In this document: piece by piece, positions 51,344-62,844 of the stretch
How the letters are laid out: each line of letters begins with the position of its first letter
How positions within the stretch are numbered: the stretch's first letter is position 1
From: Uloborus plumipes
Taxonomy: Eukaryota > Arthropoda > Arachnida > Araneae > Uloboridae
DNA: 64,000 bases
Direction: 5' to 3'
NCBI GenBank assembly: GCA_038373865.1
Contig: JAXGGA010002819.1
Span: forward strand, 49,983 to 113,982
The notes under the pieces: model-generated
Told to the model about the DNA's origin: nothing
What the model saw: only the letters and a program-made list of their open reading frames with translations
Databases searched by the model: none
Made by a program: the position numbers and the translations under genes

Positions 51344-51505
51344 TTATTTAGGAGGTGGGGGTGGCGGAGGTGGCGGTGGTGGGGGAGGGGGCGCTTGCAC
51401 TGTAGGCTGCGTAGGTGTCGGCAGCTGCTGTTGCTGCTGCTGCACTCGGGGCTGGGGTCTTTTGGCGGCTGGCCGTGGGAACGATGACGGTCTCTCCCGG
51501 TAGCT
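51344..51505 (-). CDS. sDscam: sDscam last coding exon: polyQ and polyproline C-terminus
   Basis: The acceptor TTTCTTTCCAG sits at 51508-51506, and the phase-0 frame demanded by the previous donor reads 53 codons to a TAA at 51346-51344. The peptide starts SYRERPSSFPRPAAKR, has six glutamines in a row, then PTPTQPTVQA, fourteen prolines and a final lysine before the stop. Polyproline of this kind is a known ligand type for SH3, WW, EVH1 and profilin domains, so a link to actin regulators is possible (inference). The exon is far richer in GC than its surroundings. A second frame, rich in Ala, Ser and Thr and entered in phase 1, is also open to a TAA; the donor phase argues against it. Joining across the 5.8-kb intron is predicted, not observed. 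Confidence 0.72.
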   Translation of the reverse strand, partial: SYRERPSSFPRPAAKRPQPRVQQQQQQLPTPTQPTVQAPPPPPPPPPPPPPPK

Positions 51506-52112
51506 CTGGAAAGAAAAAAAAAATATTAGAAATCATCATAGTTAAGACCACTAGCTTCTGCTATTATCAAGACAGAAGCAATTTTCATTTCAAGTAATTA
51601 GACGTATCTTTCTAAAGTATAAAATAGGTTTCAATTAAATTCGCCAGGAGCGACCATTTAAACAATAGGCATTTTGATGCTTTAATGCTTATGAACTACT
51701 CAAATACAGTGAATGTAATTGTTTTTACTAGTGGAGTTAATTTGCGATAGTTTTTAAAACATTAGTGACCAGCATCTTTTATGTTATAGTTAAAAAATGT
51801 ATACCTTAAACAGCAGAAATGTACAAAAAGAAAATGTTTTTTTTTGACAACAAATGCCACAAAAACAGTAACTAATTATGCAAGATTATCCAACTCCCCT
51901 CTATTTATTACGCGATCATTCCGTTCATATATTTTAATCTTGATTTGGAATTTTTAAAAAAATTAAAACTTCGTAAAGGTATTCCCTATAACAATAGTTG
52001 ACTCAAATAATACTATATTTAAAAAAGCTATGCTGGGATGTGGGAAGACAACTCTTGCACCTTTGAATTATTTGCATATTTTATTATTAACAATATTGAT
52101 TTTATTTAGAAA

Positions 52113-52887
52113 CTAGCTGACCCGGCGAACTCTGTTCCGCCTTAAAGGCAATAAATAAGAAAATTTTTGAATTTATTAAGTTTTTTATTATTAGAAAATA
52201 CGAAGAAAATTAAGTACCTACATTAATCATTCATTATTGTTTCTGTATTTTAGTACATAGGTTGCTCTTCACTAAAGTACCTTGTGATGCACAACATTTT
52301 TTGTTTTATTATCAGGCGCAAAAAGAAACAACGCAGATGGTCTTCCGACCCGCAAACATGCCACATATAATTGACCATGGGAAAAACAGTGATGTTCTAG
52401 ATTCAAACCACAAACTTTTAAGGATTGGCCTTGTGATTTGTTAAAGGTCATGACAAATGCAAGACGGATCGGAAATTGAAGTCTTTTAAATTCAAACGGC
52501 ATATCGGTTGGGATCATCGGGATCCTAGGAATGAGCAATCGTTTCTGACAGCTTATCACATATAAATTTCAAGGGAAGTAACGCGTTTGTTTATAATTTA
52601 TTTCACGAAAAAGTCAAATAATACTCAACGCACCGCTAACTTACAACCTGTTTACGGCGTTTCGGAACCTGCCAGAAAGTGTGCTTTATGTCGCTCAGCC
52701 ATGGAGGTGTCAAAAAAGGCTTAGTCAATAAGACAGTTTTTCTATTTATGTAACTGACACATAAATTATTGCCAATGTCCGTCTCCTGGCTCTAAGCTAC
52801 CAACCCACCAATTTTTAGCCGTATCGGTACAGCCGTTCTTGAGATATAAATAGTGTAACTAATACGACTTTCTTTTATATATATAGA
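52113..52887 (-). mobile_element. Helitron derivative, minus strand
   Basis: Read on the minus strand it begins TCTATATATATAAAAGAAAG and ends GCCGGGTCAGCTAG, with T as next base: Helitron TC...CTAG ends. It contains a helicase C-terminus (52559-52272) and the CCATGGCTGAGCGACATAAA segment shared with the plus-strand copy near 47.94 kb. Confidence 0.75.
52272..52559 (-). pseudogene. Helitron PIF1-like helicase C-terminal fragment
   Basis: An open stretch of 95 codons with LLIPRIPMIPTDMPF, FKRLQFPIRLAFVMTF, NKSQGQSLKVCG, CFSHGQLYVACLRVGRPS and LFLFAPDN, ending at a natural-looking stop. The NKSQGQS motif and GQLYVA...RV are intact, unlike in the plus-strand copy, but the rest of the protein is absent, so it cannot work alone. 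It lies antisense-neutral (same strand) inside the last intron of the sDscam gene. Confidence 0.82.
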
Positions 52888-52999
52888 AGATAGAATAGTA
52901 GTGAGAAGAACAACCTCTTTAACTGCAGTGCAGGAGCCCTCCCATCAAGCGCTTTCTACCTCTCAGCCTCAGAGGCGTAAAAACTCTTAAGTGACAATC

Positions 53000-53361
53000 A
53001 TTTCTGACAGCTTATCACATATAAATTTCAAGGGAAGTAACGCGTTTGTTTATAATTTACTTCACAAAAAAGTCAAATAACACTCAACGCACCGCTAACT
53101 TACAACCTGTTTACTGCGCACCGGAAGCTGCCAGAACGTGTGCTTTATGTCGCTCAGCCATGGAGGTATAAAAAAAGGCTTAGTAAAAAGGCTTAATCAA
53201 TAAGACAGTTTTTCTATTTATGTAACTGATACACATAAATTATAGCCTATGTCCGTCTCCTTGCTCTAAGCTACCTACCCACCAATTTTTAGCCATATCG
53301 GTACAGCCGTTCTTGAGTTATAAGTAGTGTAACTAACACGACTTTCTTTTATATATATAGA
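53000..53361 (-). mobile_element. Second Helitron 5' fragment
   Basis: Minus-strand start TCTATATATATAAAAGAAAG at 53361, then sequence parallel to the 52887 copy, including CCATGGCTGAGCGACATAAA and a stretch ending TGTGATAAGCTGTCAGAAAT. It is truncated before the helicase. With the neighbouring copy it forms the same partial-5'-plus-copy layout as the plus-strand locus at 47.7-49.0 kb. Confidence 0.7.
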
Positions 53362-53454
53362 TTTGTTAATGGTAGGTCAATCAAGTTAGATATTGGAGAA
53401 TATTAATGTGGCAACCAGAACGTCTGAAATGTTACACATATTTTTATAAGTCCT

Positions 53455-56400
53455 GGGTCAATCCATGTCAAATCACCCAGGAAAACGGGATTTTGTAACC
53501 CATGTCCTCGGATTTTGATAAAACTTGGTGTATTTAATATTTTTGTGGTGGTAAGTAACCATATGAGTTCTTTTGCCCATATGTGATCTGGTTTTTGTTT
53601 TACAGGCCGTCAAACTTTTCAAAAAATCGCATTTTCTGTCAACCGCTAAGCCTAATCTGTATGTATACGTATCACTTCAGTAAATTGTGACGGGTGCATA
53701 AATCTTTCAATATTTCCAAAAATTCTCAGATATGTTGCTAAAAGTATGAGGATTTAATAAAAAAATACTTGAAATTTATATAATATAATTTTGTTTGAAT
53801 AAAATTTGAATAAACTACGACAAGCATTTTTTTTCTTGTGCAAAACATGAGGTTACTTAAGTGGCATTTCACGAAAAGGCGGAGGTCCTATTCAATAATG
53901 GAAGAATTCGAAATGAGCCTGAAGGTGTGTTCTATCATTGCCAAGAATAAAATTAGTGGTTTTTTTCGTTTTCTTGTTGCTGTTTCACAATATACACATT
54001 TCAGTATCAAAATTTTTGAAAAAAAGTTCTAGTCATTTTCCTAACCTAAATTTCAGTGAAAAGCAAACATACCTTTATTTTTAAGCATATTTACAGCCCT
54101 ATTATGCTACTTAAAAATCATCTTAATCCCTTATTAAGCAGAAAGGAAAGTGAGAAATAATTTGTGACTCCCAAATTCAGTTGTCAAGTTCAGCAAAATA
54201 TCAGATGCAGAAAAAAGATGTGCAAAACATGAATTCACTTTAGTAGCTTTTTATGAAGAGGCGGAGGTCATATTCAATATTAGAAGCATTTGAAATAAAC
54301 CTAAAGGTGTGTTCTATCATTGCAAAGAACAGAATTAGTGGCTTTTTTCGTTTTTTTGCTATTGCACAATATATACATTTCAGGACCAACATTTTTGAAA
54401 AAAGTTCTAGTCATTTCCTAACTTAATTTCAATTATTTTTGTGTAAAAGAAGCATAGCTCATGCTTTTGTAGCATAAAAACGTATTATATTTATTTTTAA
54501 TGATTTATAATTGTATTGAATGTGCGAAGAAGAGATAGGATAGCACAATCTTTGAAGAAAAAATAACAATGAAAAATATGAGTTTTCGAATATTATCGGA
54601 TTGTTTATCTTTGAAGTGTTTGTGTGATCCTGTTTTTAGCAAATTTAAGGAATATACTGCTTGATATTTTAACGCTCGACCTTCCTTGCATTTCCGACGT
54701 CGGACAGTACTTGTTGAAGTTACGTTATCATGAAATATTCGGAATACTTATTTTGTACATATTCAATCTCCTTTTGAAGAGAATAGTAACATCTCCCAGA
54801 ATCTTATGTTACAGACCGTTTAACGTAGTTATTTCATCTAACATCTTACCATTTCTTGGTTATAGTAAAGATAATAGTCCTTTCTTAGGTAAAAGATAGT
54901 CTTGCTTCAAGTCCAGCATAGTCACTTACTTGAAAATTTTCAATTTTTTTCTTTTAAACTCCAATAGCAAGTGTCGAAAGCTGTATTTGCTCTTAACTGG
55001 ATGCTGAAATTTCTAGTTTATTTTTATTGAATTATGACTGTCCGGGGCTCTAGCTTTTTAATTATCTCCTATTATTATTTATCAGCGCAAACCAACCTTC
55101 CTGATAAACGAATCCAATGAAAAACAAACAAACCAAAACAGAAAACCCACTCGCATTCTTTATCCCTCTTATAACTATGACCCATATTTTGCTAAAATAA
55201 GAAGAGACCTGATACATGCGCAAATGCAAGGAAGGTTGAGCGTTAAAATATCCAACAGTATATTCCTTAAATTTGCTGAAAACAGGATCACACAAACACT
55301 TCAAAGACAAACAATCCGAAAATATTCAGAAACTCACATTTTTAATTATTGTTTTTACTTTAAAGATTGTGCTATCCTATCTCTTCTTCGCACATTTAAT
55401 ACAATTATAATTCATTAAAACTAAATATAATACGTTTTTATGCTACAAAAGCATGCACAATGCTTCTTTTACGCAAAAAATTATTAAAATTAAGTTAGGA
55501 AAATGACTAGAACTTTTTTCAAAAATGTTGGTACTGAAATGTGTACATTGTGCAATAGCAACAAGAAAACGAAAAAAAGCCACTAATTTTATTTTTTGCA
55601 ATGATAGAACACACCTTTAGGTTTATTTCGAATGCTTCTATTATTGAATATGACCTCCGCCTCTTCATAAAAAGCTACTAAAGTAAATTCATGTTTTGCA
55701 CATCTTTTTTCTGCATCTGATATTTTGCTGAACTTAACAACTGAATTTGGGAGTCATAAATTATTTCTAACTTTTCTTTCTGCTTAATAAGGGATTAAGA
55801 TGATTTTTAAGTAGCATAATAGGGCTGTAAATACACATAAAAATAAAGGTATGTTTGCTTTTCAGTGAAATTTAGGTTAGGAAAATGACTAGAACTTTTT
55901 TTCAAAAATTTTGATACTGAAATGTGTATATTGTGCAACAGCAACAAGAAAACGGAAAAAACCACTAATTTTATTCTTGGTAATGATAGAACACACCTTC
56001 AGGCTCATTTAGAATGCTTCCATTATTGAATAGGACCTCCGCCTTTTCGTGAAATGCCACTAAAGTAACCTCATGTTTTGCACAAGAAAAAAAATGCTTG
56101 TCGTAGTTTATTCAAATTTTATTCAAACAAAATTATATTATATAAATTTCAAGTATTTTTTTATTAAATCCTCATACTTTCAGCAACATATCTGAGAATT
56201 TTTGGAAATATTGAAAGATTTCTGCACCCGTCACAATTTACTGAAGAGATACGTATACATGCAGATTAGGCTTAGCGGTTGACAGAAAATGCGATTTTTT
56301 GAAAAGTTTGACGGCCTGTAAAACAGAAACCAGATCACATATGGGCAAAAGAATTCATATGGTTACTTACCACCATAAAAATATTAAATACACCAAGTTT

Positions 56401-56456
56401 TATCAAAATCCGAGGACATGGGTTACATGACCGGGTGAACTGACGTGGAATGACCC
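53455..56456. mobile_element. 3.0-kb foldback element with 1.24-kb inverted arms
   Basis: Left arm 53455-54693 and right arm 55222-56456 are inverted copies; the spacer is about 530 bp. Ends read GGGTCAATCCATGTCA (left) and, reversed, GGGTCATTCCACGTCA (right), flanked on both sides by TCCT (53451-53454 and 56457-56460), a likely 4-bp target duplication. Each arm contains two diverged direct repeats (around 53840 and 54220 in the left arm, both with GGCGGAGGTC and TATTCAAT). No convincing open frame. It lies within the last intron of the right-hand gene. Confidence 0.85.
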
Positions 56457-56612
56457 TCCTTTAAACAGCTCTATAATCCTTATTTTTATAAACAATTTTG
56501 CTCAGTTCCAATTTAATTATCTATTCTAGTGTTCATCATCATATTACTTTTCCTGTTGCATGTTGTATAAAGTAATGTGACAGTAGTACAGTATAATTAG
56601 TAAAATAAAATC

Positions 56613-57120
56613 TTAACCCATTAATGCCTAGCGTCCCTTTTTAGGGAGGGTCCAAAAAAGGGTCTGAATTTCCCCAAAATGAACATTTCAACCAAATAAT
56701 AGTGCTCAATTAGTACCTTGGTATTGTTTCAATTCGTTATCAACAGATTGCAGCACATAACCATTGTAAGGTGTGTTCTGTTGCAGTTTTTATATGATCT
56801 TTATCAAAAATGACATCGTTCACAATCTCAAGAGAAAAAACTAAGTTTACAAAGTTATTCCCAGCTTCCCAGTTTATGTTAATTGCTGATTTTATTTCTT
56901 CTTATAAAATATCTTTTTAAATATTACATCGTAAGCAGAAAAAATTTCAGTAAAAAAAAGTATGTACCCTCTGGGGTATATCCTAACTTTTAAGGGAAGA
57001 TTTTTCTTTCCTTAGTAAAAAAATTATTTTTTACAACTTTTTTTTTCTGTCCATTAAACACTATTTGTAACCATTATACAAAATATCTTTGGAAAAAAAT
57101 GTCAGGCATTAATGGGTTAA
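56613..57120 (+). mobile_element. piggyBac-type MITE, copy 3
   Basis: Same orientation as copy 1, with TTAA at both ends and perfect CCCATTAATGCCT...AGGCATTAATGGG ends, about 508 bp. Sits 190 bp 3' of the cytoplasmic exon in the last intron of the right-hand gene. Confidence 0.8.
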
Positions 57121-57307
57121 ATTTTATTTTCGGACATTAATCAAAATCTTTACTGGGTAAAAATTAAACCAGACGTTTTTAAAACTTTCAAAGCAACATC
57201 GCTTCTTTCGATTTTGGGTGTGTGTGCATGTTTTGTAATTATAACCAATAAGGATATTGTATCAAATTAGATTTTCAAACTATATAGAAACCGATTTAAT
57301 TTTTTAC

Positions 57308-57507
57308 CTGGCCGTAAGGTCCTTTGACTTCCATTGCACCTCCATAAAGTTCATCTTGGTCTATCCTGGAAGGAATGGAAGCATAGGAAGCGAGGCTCAC
57401 AGCGGGTGTACCTGGTTCCCCTTGACTATAAGGGCGACCCTTGTCTACGCTGTCGTACCGACCAGTACCTGCTGCAGCATACATATACTGTTGATGGTCT
57501 TGCAAAG
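57308..57507 (-). CDS. sDscam: sDscam exon: tyrosine-rich cytoplasmic tail
   Basis: Exon of 200 bp entered in phase 1 (acceptor TTTTTAG) and left in phase 0 (CAG/GTAAAA). It encodes about 66 residues with seven tyrosines, in the contexts QYMYAAAG, GRYDSV, RPYSQG, ASYASI, ELYGGA and GPYGQ, plus an acidic DQDEL patch. There is no folded domain that I recognise. The spaced tyrosines are plausible phosphorylation or adaptor-binding sites, as in the tails of Dscam relatives, but that function is inferred. Introns on both sides are long: 3.2 kb upstream and 5.8 kb downstream, the latter loaded with transposons. Confidence 0.85.
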
Positions 57508-60500
57508 CTAAAAATTAAGGCATATACTTTGTTTAGAAACTATGATCAAATGGTTTTCAAAACATTATATGTAATGTGATTTAAAGATAATTTCATCTAA
57601 AAAAAAAAAAACAGTTAATTATAATCGTTAACGTGCATCATGAAAGCCCCATATGGATGTGTTGATGTAGATGATAAGATGTTTTACGAAAACATCAACA
57701 AAGCATTAAACATCATTTTTTAATGCAAAAAACGAGCTTACGGATAGAAAGACAGAAATCTAAATAAAAGTATCGGCTTGTGTCTTTTTTTTTCTCTCTC
57801 TCTTAAACATTTTCTTGTACGCTCGAAAAATATTCTGCGATTCTTATAGCTATTTGCGCATTATTTACGTTGTTACAATGTTTTTTTTTTAATTTTTGTA
57901 CAAAGGTAAACATTTTAAACACAGTTGAATGTTAAGAAAAAAATCAAAGTTAAATCAGATACTAAGCAATATTTAATGCCATAAAAATTCTGCATTCTAA
58001 AAACGTATTTTTATAACTGAGACTAATTTTCTTTACCCAAGGATAAATTATTACTTTTTTGGTTGAAGCCAGCCTTAAATTGTCCTCCTCGATCTATCGT
58101 TACTTACAATTTTGTACGTTAAAGAAAAAAAAATTAAAAGTTTATCCTGTTACTTAAAACCACAAATTTGGTTAATTGAGAACTCTATCAATGAAAAAGT
58201 TTATAACTGTATTACATATAGGTTCATTCTAAATACCTACAACATATTCATTTCTTAATTTGTGTGTCAAGTTTTTCTGAGCTTTCAAAAATATATTGTT
58301 CGTAGTTAAATATATAATTTAATTGAATCGTTTCATCCTTTACCTAATTATGTTTACATAAATACGATACCAGTCGCTGAAACGCAAGAAGAGAAAGAAA
58401 AAACAAATAAAACCTGAAATATTGAACGTCAAATCCTTTATTTTTTTCAAATTTTGAATAAGTGATTGAGTCATATTTGTGCTGAATCATTTATATGCTC
58501 TTTAAACTGTAATAGAAGCAAAAAGTCATAGAACATTTTAAGTATGCGAAGAGCAACAAAGTTTGTCATATTTAGTAGGATTAGCTAGGAATGTAGCGCT
58601 ATGTAACTGCCACAATATAAGTCAATGAAGCTGATTTTGAAGGATCTTTTAAAAGTATTTTTCCCTTAACAGAAGAATATTTAACCTGTGCTAGAGGACA
58701 AAATAAATAAATAAACAAATAGTAAAAGAGGGACGTTTTTACGAATTTCAAACAAATGCTTTGTCAAAGAAAACAATTCTACATTGTTCTTCCTTTATAC
58801 TTCAGTTAAAAGTTAAAATATATATTCTGGAAATATGACATTTTTCACAGAATACACAATTACTTTACACAAGTGTCATTCATTTCTAATGTAAAACACG
58901 TCATATTCGCTATTACTAGATTCAATTATTTTCCAATATTTTTTGTGTTATACAAAATGTGAAACAACAGAAAGGGTCAAAGAAGTAAAATGTTTCATTC
59001 TTCAATTGAAAATCATTTCAGTAGCGATAACACTAATGGAGGAATTATTATTAATGTGTAGTTGAAGTTGAAATGATTTTCGTTTTTGCAGCAAAAAAAT
59101 AAATAAATGAATGAATGAATGAATACTCTAAGAGTACTTTTCCTATTAACGACATGATTTCAGCGAAAATCGGCCAATAATTCTACAAAGAAAACTACGC
59201 TATCGGATCGTCTATTGCTTTGCTTTTCTATTATATATCTTTTCATATGCATCGCTTTCCTTCATAACAAGCAAACGGATGAATGAATGTCGTCACGATT
59301 AAAAGGGTGCTATGCCAACAAGAAATTTCCAACAAACTATATCGTTCAAACGAAGACGACACTATAGTCCTTAAATAGATAGGTGGAAAAGTGCATAGCA
59401 TACAGGGTGTCCACTCCAATCGTGGACCAATAGCTAATTTTTAAACCGTTAGAGATAAGCATATGGTTTATTTGGGAAAAAATCTCCAAATTATGAAAGG
59501 AATTTTGGGTCTATTCAATGTTTTTCAAAAAATCAAATTTTGAAAGAGTTACGAAATTTAAATTTTTATACAGCCCCCCAGTCCTATCAATCATATTTAG
59601 TAAAACATTCTTGACACTGTAACGTTTAAAACTAAAAAAAATCACTGTTCTACGATAAAAATTGACCGAGTTATGACGTTTTGAAAAATCAAGATTTTGA
59701 AGGATTTTGCATACGGTCCCTTAAGCGATCTCTCGATGACGTCATGACATAATGCAAAATCTTGATTTTTCAAAACGTCATAACTCGGTCAATTTTTATC
59801 GTAGAACAGTGATTTTTTTTTAGTTTTAAACGTTACAGTGTCAAGAATGTTTTACTAAATATGATTGATAGGACTGGGGGGCTGTATAAAAATTTAAATT
59901 TCGTAACTCTTTCAAAATTTGATTTTTTGAAAAACATTGAATAGACCCAAAATTCTTTTCATAATTTGGAGATTTTTTCCCAAACAAACCATATGCTTAT
60001 CTCTAACTGTTTAGAAATTAGCTATTGGTCCACGATTGGAGTGGACACCCTGTATCTTAATGCATTTTGCGTCCGCCAATTCTGGATATCAATAATAGTG
60101 TACCATTTATCGATGTCATATCGTTAAATGGATAAGCGCTCTAAAGGTATTTAAAACGTATTTTACGAAGTGTTTACTCTTATTCGCTTCGTTTTCCTGA
60201 ATTATTTCTTCGTTAGTTGGTCACTTTGAGCAATAAGTCAGACCGCATTAAGTTTTGAAGAGAACGAATAGATGATAATTAAAGAATATTCAAAACGAAG
60301 CAAAAACAAAGAAAAAAGTTCGTTAACCTCGACAAAAATTTAAAAACCAATTTTGAATGTTTTCTAGATTGGACACTTTTTGTTTGTCAAGCTGAGCACA
60401 TCGAAAGCGATTTGCAGAACAGCTTCACATTTTCTTCATTACACCAAAGATTTCACTTCTTGACCCTTTTTTGAAATGATCCGTTTTGATTTTTAAACAT

Positions 60501-60710
60501 GAAACATGCATTTTATTAAAATTATAGCAGCCGAGTCTATTTAAAATAAAATTAAAAATCCTCATGCCTGTTCAGTTGCAAGATATATGCATCGCTATAC
60601 ATAGGCAGTTTCTTTTTTCCCCATCGCTTCGATTAATATTTTTAGCATATGTCACGACAGTATGTCAGAAAACAATTTAATTAGTATTACAAAATATCTA
60701 TAAACTTTAC
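57508..60710. other. Intron between transmembrane and cytoplasmic exons
   Basis: About 3.2 kb, AT-rich; contains a 654-bp palindromic element (59401-60054) and a short AATGAATGAATG run near 59105-59125. No exon seen. Confidence 0.6.
59401..60054. mobile_element. 654-bp palindromic element with ACAGGGTGTCC ends
   Basis: Left arm 59401-59699 and right arm 59755-60054 are almost exact inverted copies, with a loop of about 55 bp. Ends are TACAGGGTGTCCACTCC and its reverse; the outer TA at each end may be the target site. It lies in the intron between the transmembrane and cytoplasmic exons. If transcribed with the gene it would form a 300-bp double-stranded stem. Confidence 0.88.
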
Positions 60711-60860
60711 CTTTGATTTGGTCTTTCACTAAGCCTTCTCTTGACCTTGATTTAACAATGTAGATTATAATAACAACTACAATAACTATAACTGCTAACA
60801 GCGCAGCTGCTGCTGGAATTACTAAAGATAAATCCATATACATTGGGAAATCTCTTGCAC
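60711..60860 (-). CDS. sDscam: sDscam exon: juxtamembrane segment and transmembrane helix
   Basis: Exon of 150 bp, 50 codons, phase 1 on both sides; acceptor TTTTTCAG, donor AAAG/GTAAAG. After a short extracellular linker (GARDFPMYMD) comes a hydrophobic run of about 26 residues rich in Ala, Val and Ile, starting LSLVIPAAAALLAVIV and ending at YIV. A basic stop-transfer cluster follows (KSRSREG) and then VKDQIK. This is a single-pass type I transmembrane helix with the N-terminus outside, matching the domain order of Dscam proteins. A methionine inside the exon could mimic a start codon, but the acceptor and the uninterrupted frame show it is an internal exon. Confidence 0.9.
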
Positions 60861-61891
60861 CTGAAAAATGAAATCAATTTAATTAAAATACACACAGTAA
60901 TTTGTCATTACACATGAACAGTAAGTCAAGGATAAATTTATAACTGCTACAGCCAGCAGAATTATCAATGAGATAGTATGATACGTAACTGATTTTTCAA
61001 CTGATTTTAAATAGTTATGCCGTTATAAGCAGCCAAATATAGGCATTGTAACTAGTAGAAATCCACACAAAAATAAACGAAGAGTATTTTCACAAAATGA
61101 ATAAAAATTAGTTATAAGAATCACCAGTATTGCTGTCGAGTTACAAGGGTAAACATTGTATTTTTTAATTTATGCTGAAGTATGAACAATATGATCCCAT
61201 GCATTATGTGCGAGTTTGTCACAATAATTATCATGTAGGATTAATGGAAAGGGGGACGTCAAGACAAGTTAATTTTATAAAGATTGATGATGAAATTTAT
61301 AAAAACTACTTCTGCTGAAATGCTCTCTTTAATGTCTCATTACCAAAGCAGCAAGTTGTTTTTGGAAACTTTAAACTAACAACTTAGTAAATCATTTTTC
61401 TATTTTTCAAATGCAAAAAAGGACTAAACATATTATTTGCCCTGGTATTAGTTTTCAAGACTTTACCGAATGAACTGAGTTGCTAAGTTAAAATACTGTT
61501 CCGTGAACTCTTAAGTTCAAGTTACAGTATTTAACGTCATTTAAGTTCAACCAAATTTTTCGAAAATTAAGAATTATGTTGTTTCGAATCGTGTGAATCG
61601 TATTTTAAAGTAACTGACTATTCAAAAAACTATGCCCGAAAATTTCGCAGATTTCATCCGTACAGATGTTCTAAAAACCTTTAAAACTCCATTAGATATG
61701 TACAATTCCAGTAAAGATTTATAAATACCAATAATGTTTAAAGCACTTTAAATGAACTCCTTTTAACTTCGCGTCACAAACGGCGTTTGAAGTAGAACCA
61801 ATTGTCTATTGTATTCAATCCCACCTTAATTGATTACGCGAAAACTAAAACTTCATTAAATCTATAACAGCCTATTTTTATTCTTAATCAC
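60861..61891. other. Intron between FNIII and transmembrane exons
   Basis: About 1.0 kb, AT-rich; I see nothing in it. Confidence 0.6.
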
Positions 61892-62080
61892 CTTTTTCTT
61901 TAGTCTTCACTATGAGCACATCACTAGCCTCTCCTCTTCCGTGCTTGTTATTTGCTGTTAGATATAAATGGTACAAGGTGTCAGCTTGTAGAGACGTCAA
62001 CGTGTAACTGGACTGGTCAGCAGCTACCAAAGGTACATGCAACCAGTGTCCGTTACCTCGCTGGTAATGTAATGTGTAAC
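61892..62080 (-). CDS. sDscam: sDscam exon: last two thirds of the membrane-proximal FNIII domain
   Basis: Exon of 189 bp, 63 codons, phase 1 on both sides, with acceptor TTTGCAG and donor AAAG/GTGATT. It starts GYTLHYQRG, the typical FNIII C strand, and carries the SSYTLTSLQADTLYHLYL stretch in which the tyrosine and leucines of strands E and F are FNIII signatures. The closing GRGEASDVLIVKT matches the G-strand pattern of Dscam FNIII repeats. With the preceding exon it makes one complete domain of about 97 residues, and it is followed directly by the transmembrane exon, so this is the last extracellular domain. FNIII domains in Dscam form the stalk between the Ig adhesive head and the membrane. 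Confidence 0.87.
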
Positions 62081-62745
62081 CTGCAAATAATCGATTGCCT
62101 GCAAAGATTATTAGAATTTGCTAGGTATAAACATACATGAGACTTATTTAACATAATAGCTCTAATCCTAAATAGATATCCGTTGTAGTTATCAGTACCA
62201 AGATACTAGCTTATAACTGACAAACTTGCATAAAAAGTTAAATAAACCATGAAAGGAAGTGTTTCATTTTGTGTTTTAAATTCACTTAATATTCAAGATG
62301 ATTCTTAATATTCAAGATGATTCTTAATATTCAAGATGATTCTTTTTTTATTTTTATGGAAATTAATTTAAGATTTAAAATATATTTCGAAGACTAACCT
62401 TTTACTTGAAACAAATAGATATTTTTATAGCAGCTTTGGATCACATTTAACACTGGTATTAAATAAGTAAAAATATTATATTTACAGATAGTATCTTAAA
62501 GAAATATTATTAAAAACGTTAAAAAAAGTAAAATTGACACAAGTAATATTAAACGTTTTAATTCGCAAATTTTTGAGGAAAGTTTCTTTTAAATATAAAA
62601 TTTAATAAGTTATGAAATTGCTCAAAGATCTATTGTACAACATTTGATAGTGACAGTAATTTTACGCTATAAACACGTTGGTGAAAGCAATCAGAATACA
62701 AAATCTAAAAGTTAAAAAAAATCCGCCAAAAAAATAGTTAAATAC
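62081..62745. other. Intron inside the FNIII domain
   Basis: About 665 bp. Near 62284-62345 a TTCAAGATGATTCTTAATA unit is repeated about three times. Nothing else seen. Confidence 0.6.
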
Positions 62746-62844
62746 CTGTAAGAGGGTCGTCTCTACTGACTACTTGATTCCATTTTACTGTAATGGCATT
62801 GTCTGATGTGCTTACTAAAGATATAGGAGGGGACTTAGGCAGAT
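62746..62844 (-). CDS. sDscam: sDscam exon: first third of the membrane-proximal FNIII domain
   Basis: Exon of 99 bp, 33 codons, entered and left in phase 1. The acceptor is TTTTCAG and the donor ACAG/GTATTT. It starts with DLPKSPPISL, the usual proline-rich beginning of an FNIII domain, and contains the core tryptophan in AITVKWNQV (strand B). The last codons, DDPLTG, lead into the C strand encoded by the next exon. The reading frame is set by joining to 62080-61892, where the domain continues without break. It is the first exon of this gene visible in the window; the intron upstream of it runs off the right edge. Confidence 0.85.

Larger units (their letters stand above)
51506..57307. other. 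Long last intron of the right-hand sDscam gene
   Basis: About 5.8 kb, mostly filled by mobile DNA: a Helitron (52113-52887), a second Helitron 5' part (about 53000-53361), a 3.0-kb foldback element (53455-56456) and a piggyBac-type MITE (56613-57120). I found no extra cytoplasmic exon between them. Confidence 0.6.

Noticed and set aside
51267..51503. Plus-strand frames with poly-Gly or Arg/Trp-rich runs
   Set aside because: They are the antisense of the polyproline/polyglutamine exon of the sDscam gene.
51348..51551. Minus-strand Ala/Ser/Thr-rich frame as the main product of the last exon
   Set aside because: It needs entry in phase 1, while the only good donor of the previous exon (CAG/GTAAAA at 57308) is phase 0; kept only as an alternative.
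57257..57579. Plus-strand open frames over the cytoplasmic exon
   Set aside because: They are shadows; splice sites and homology support the minus strand.
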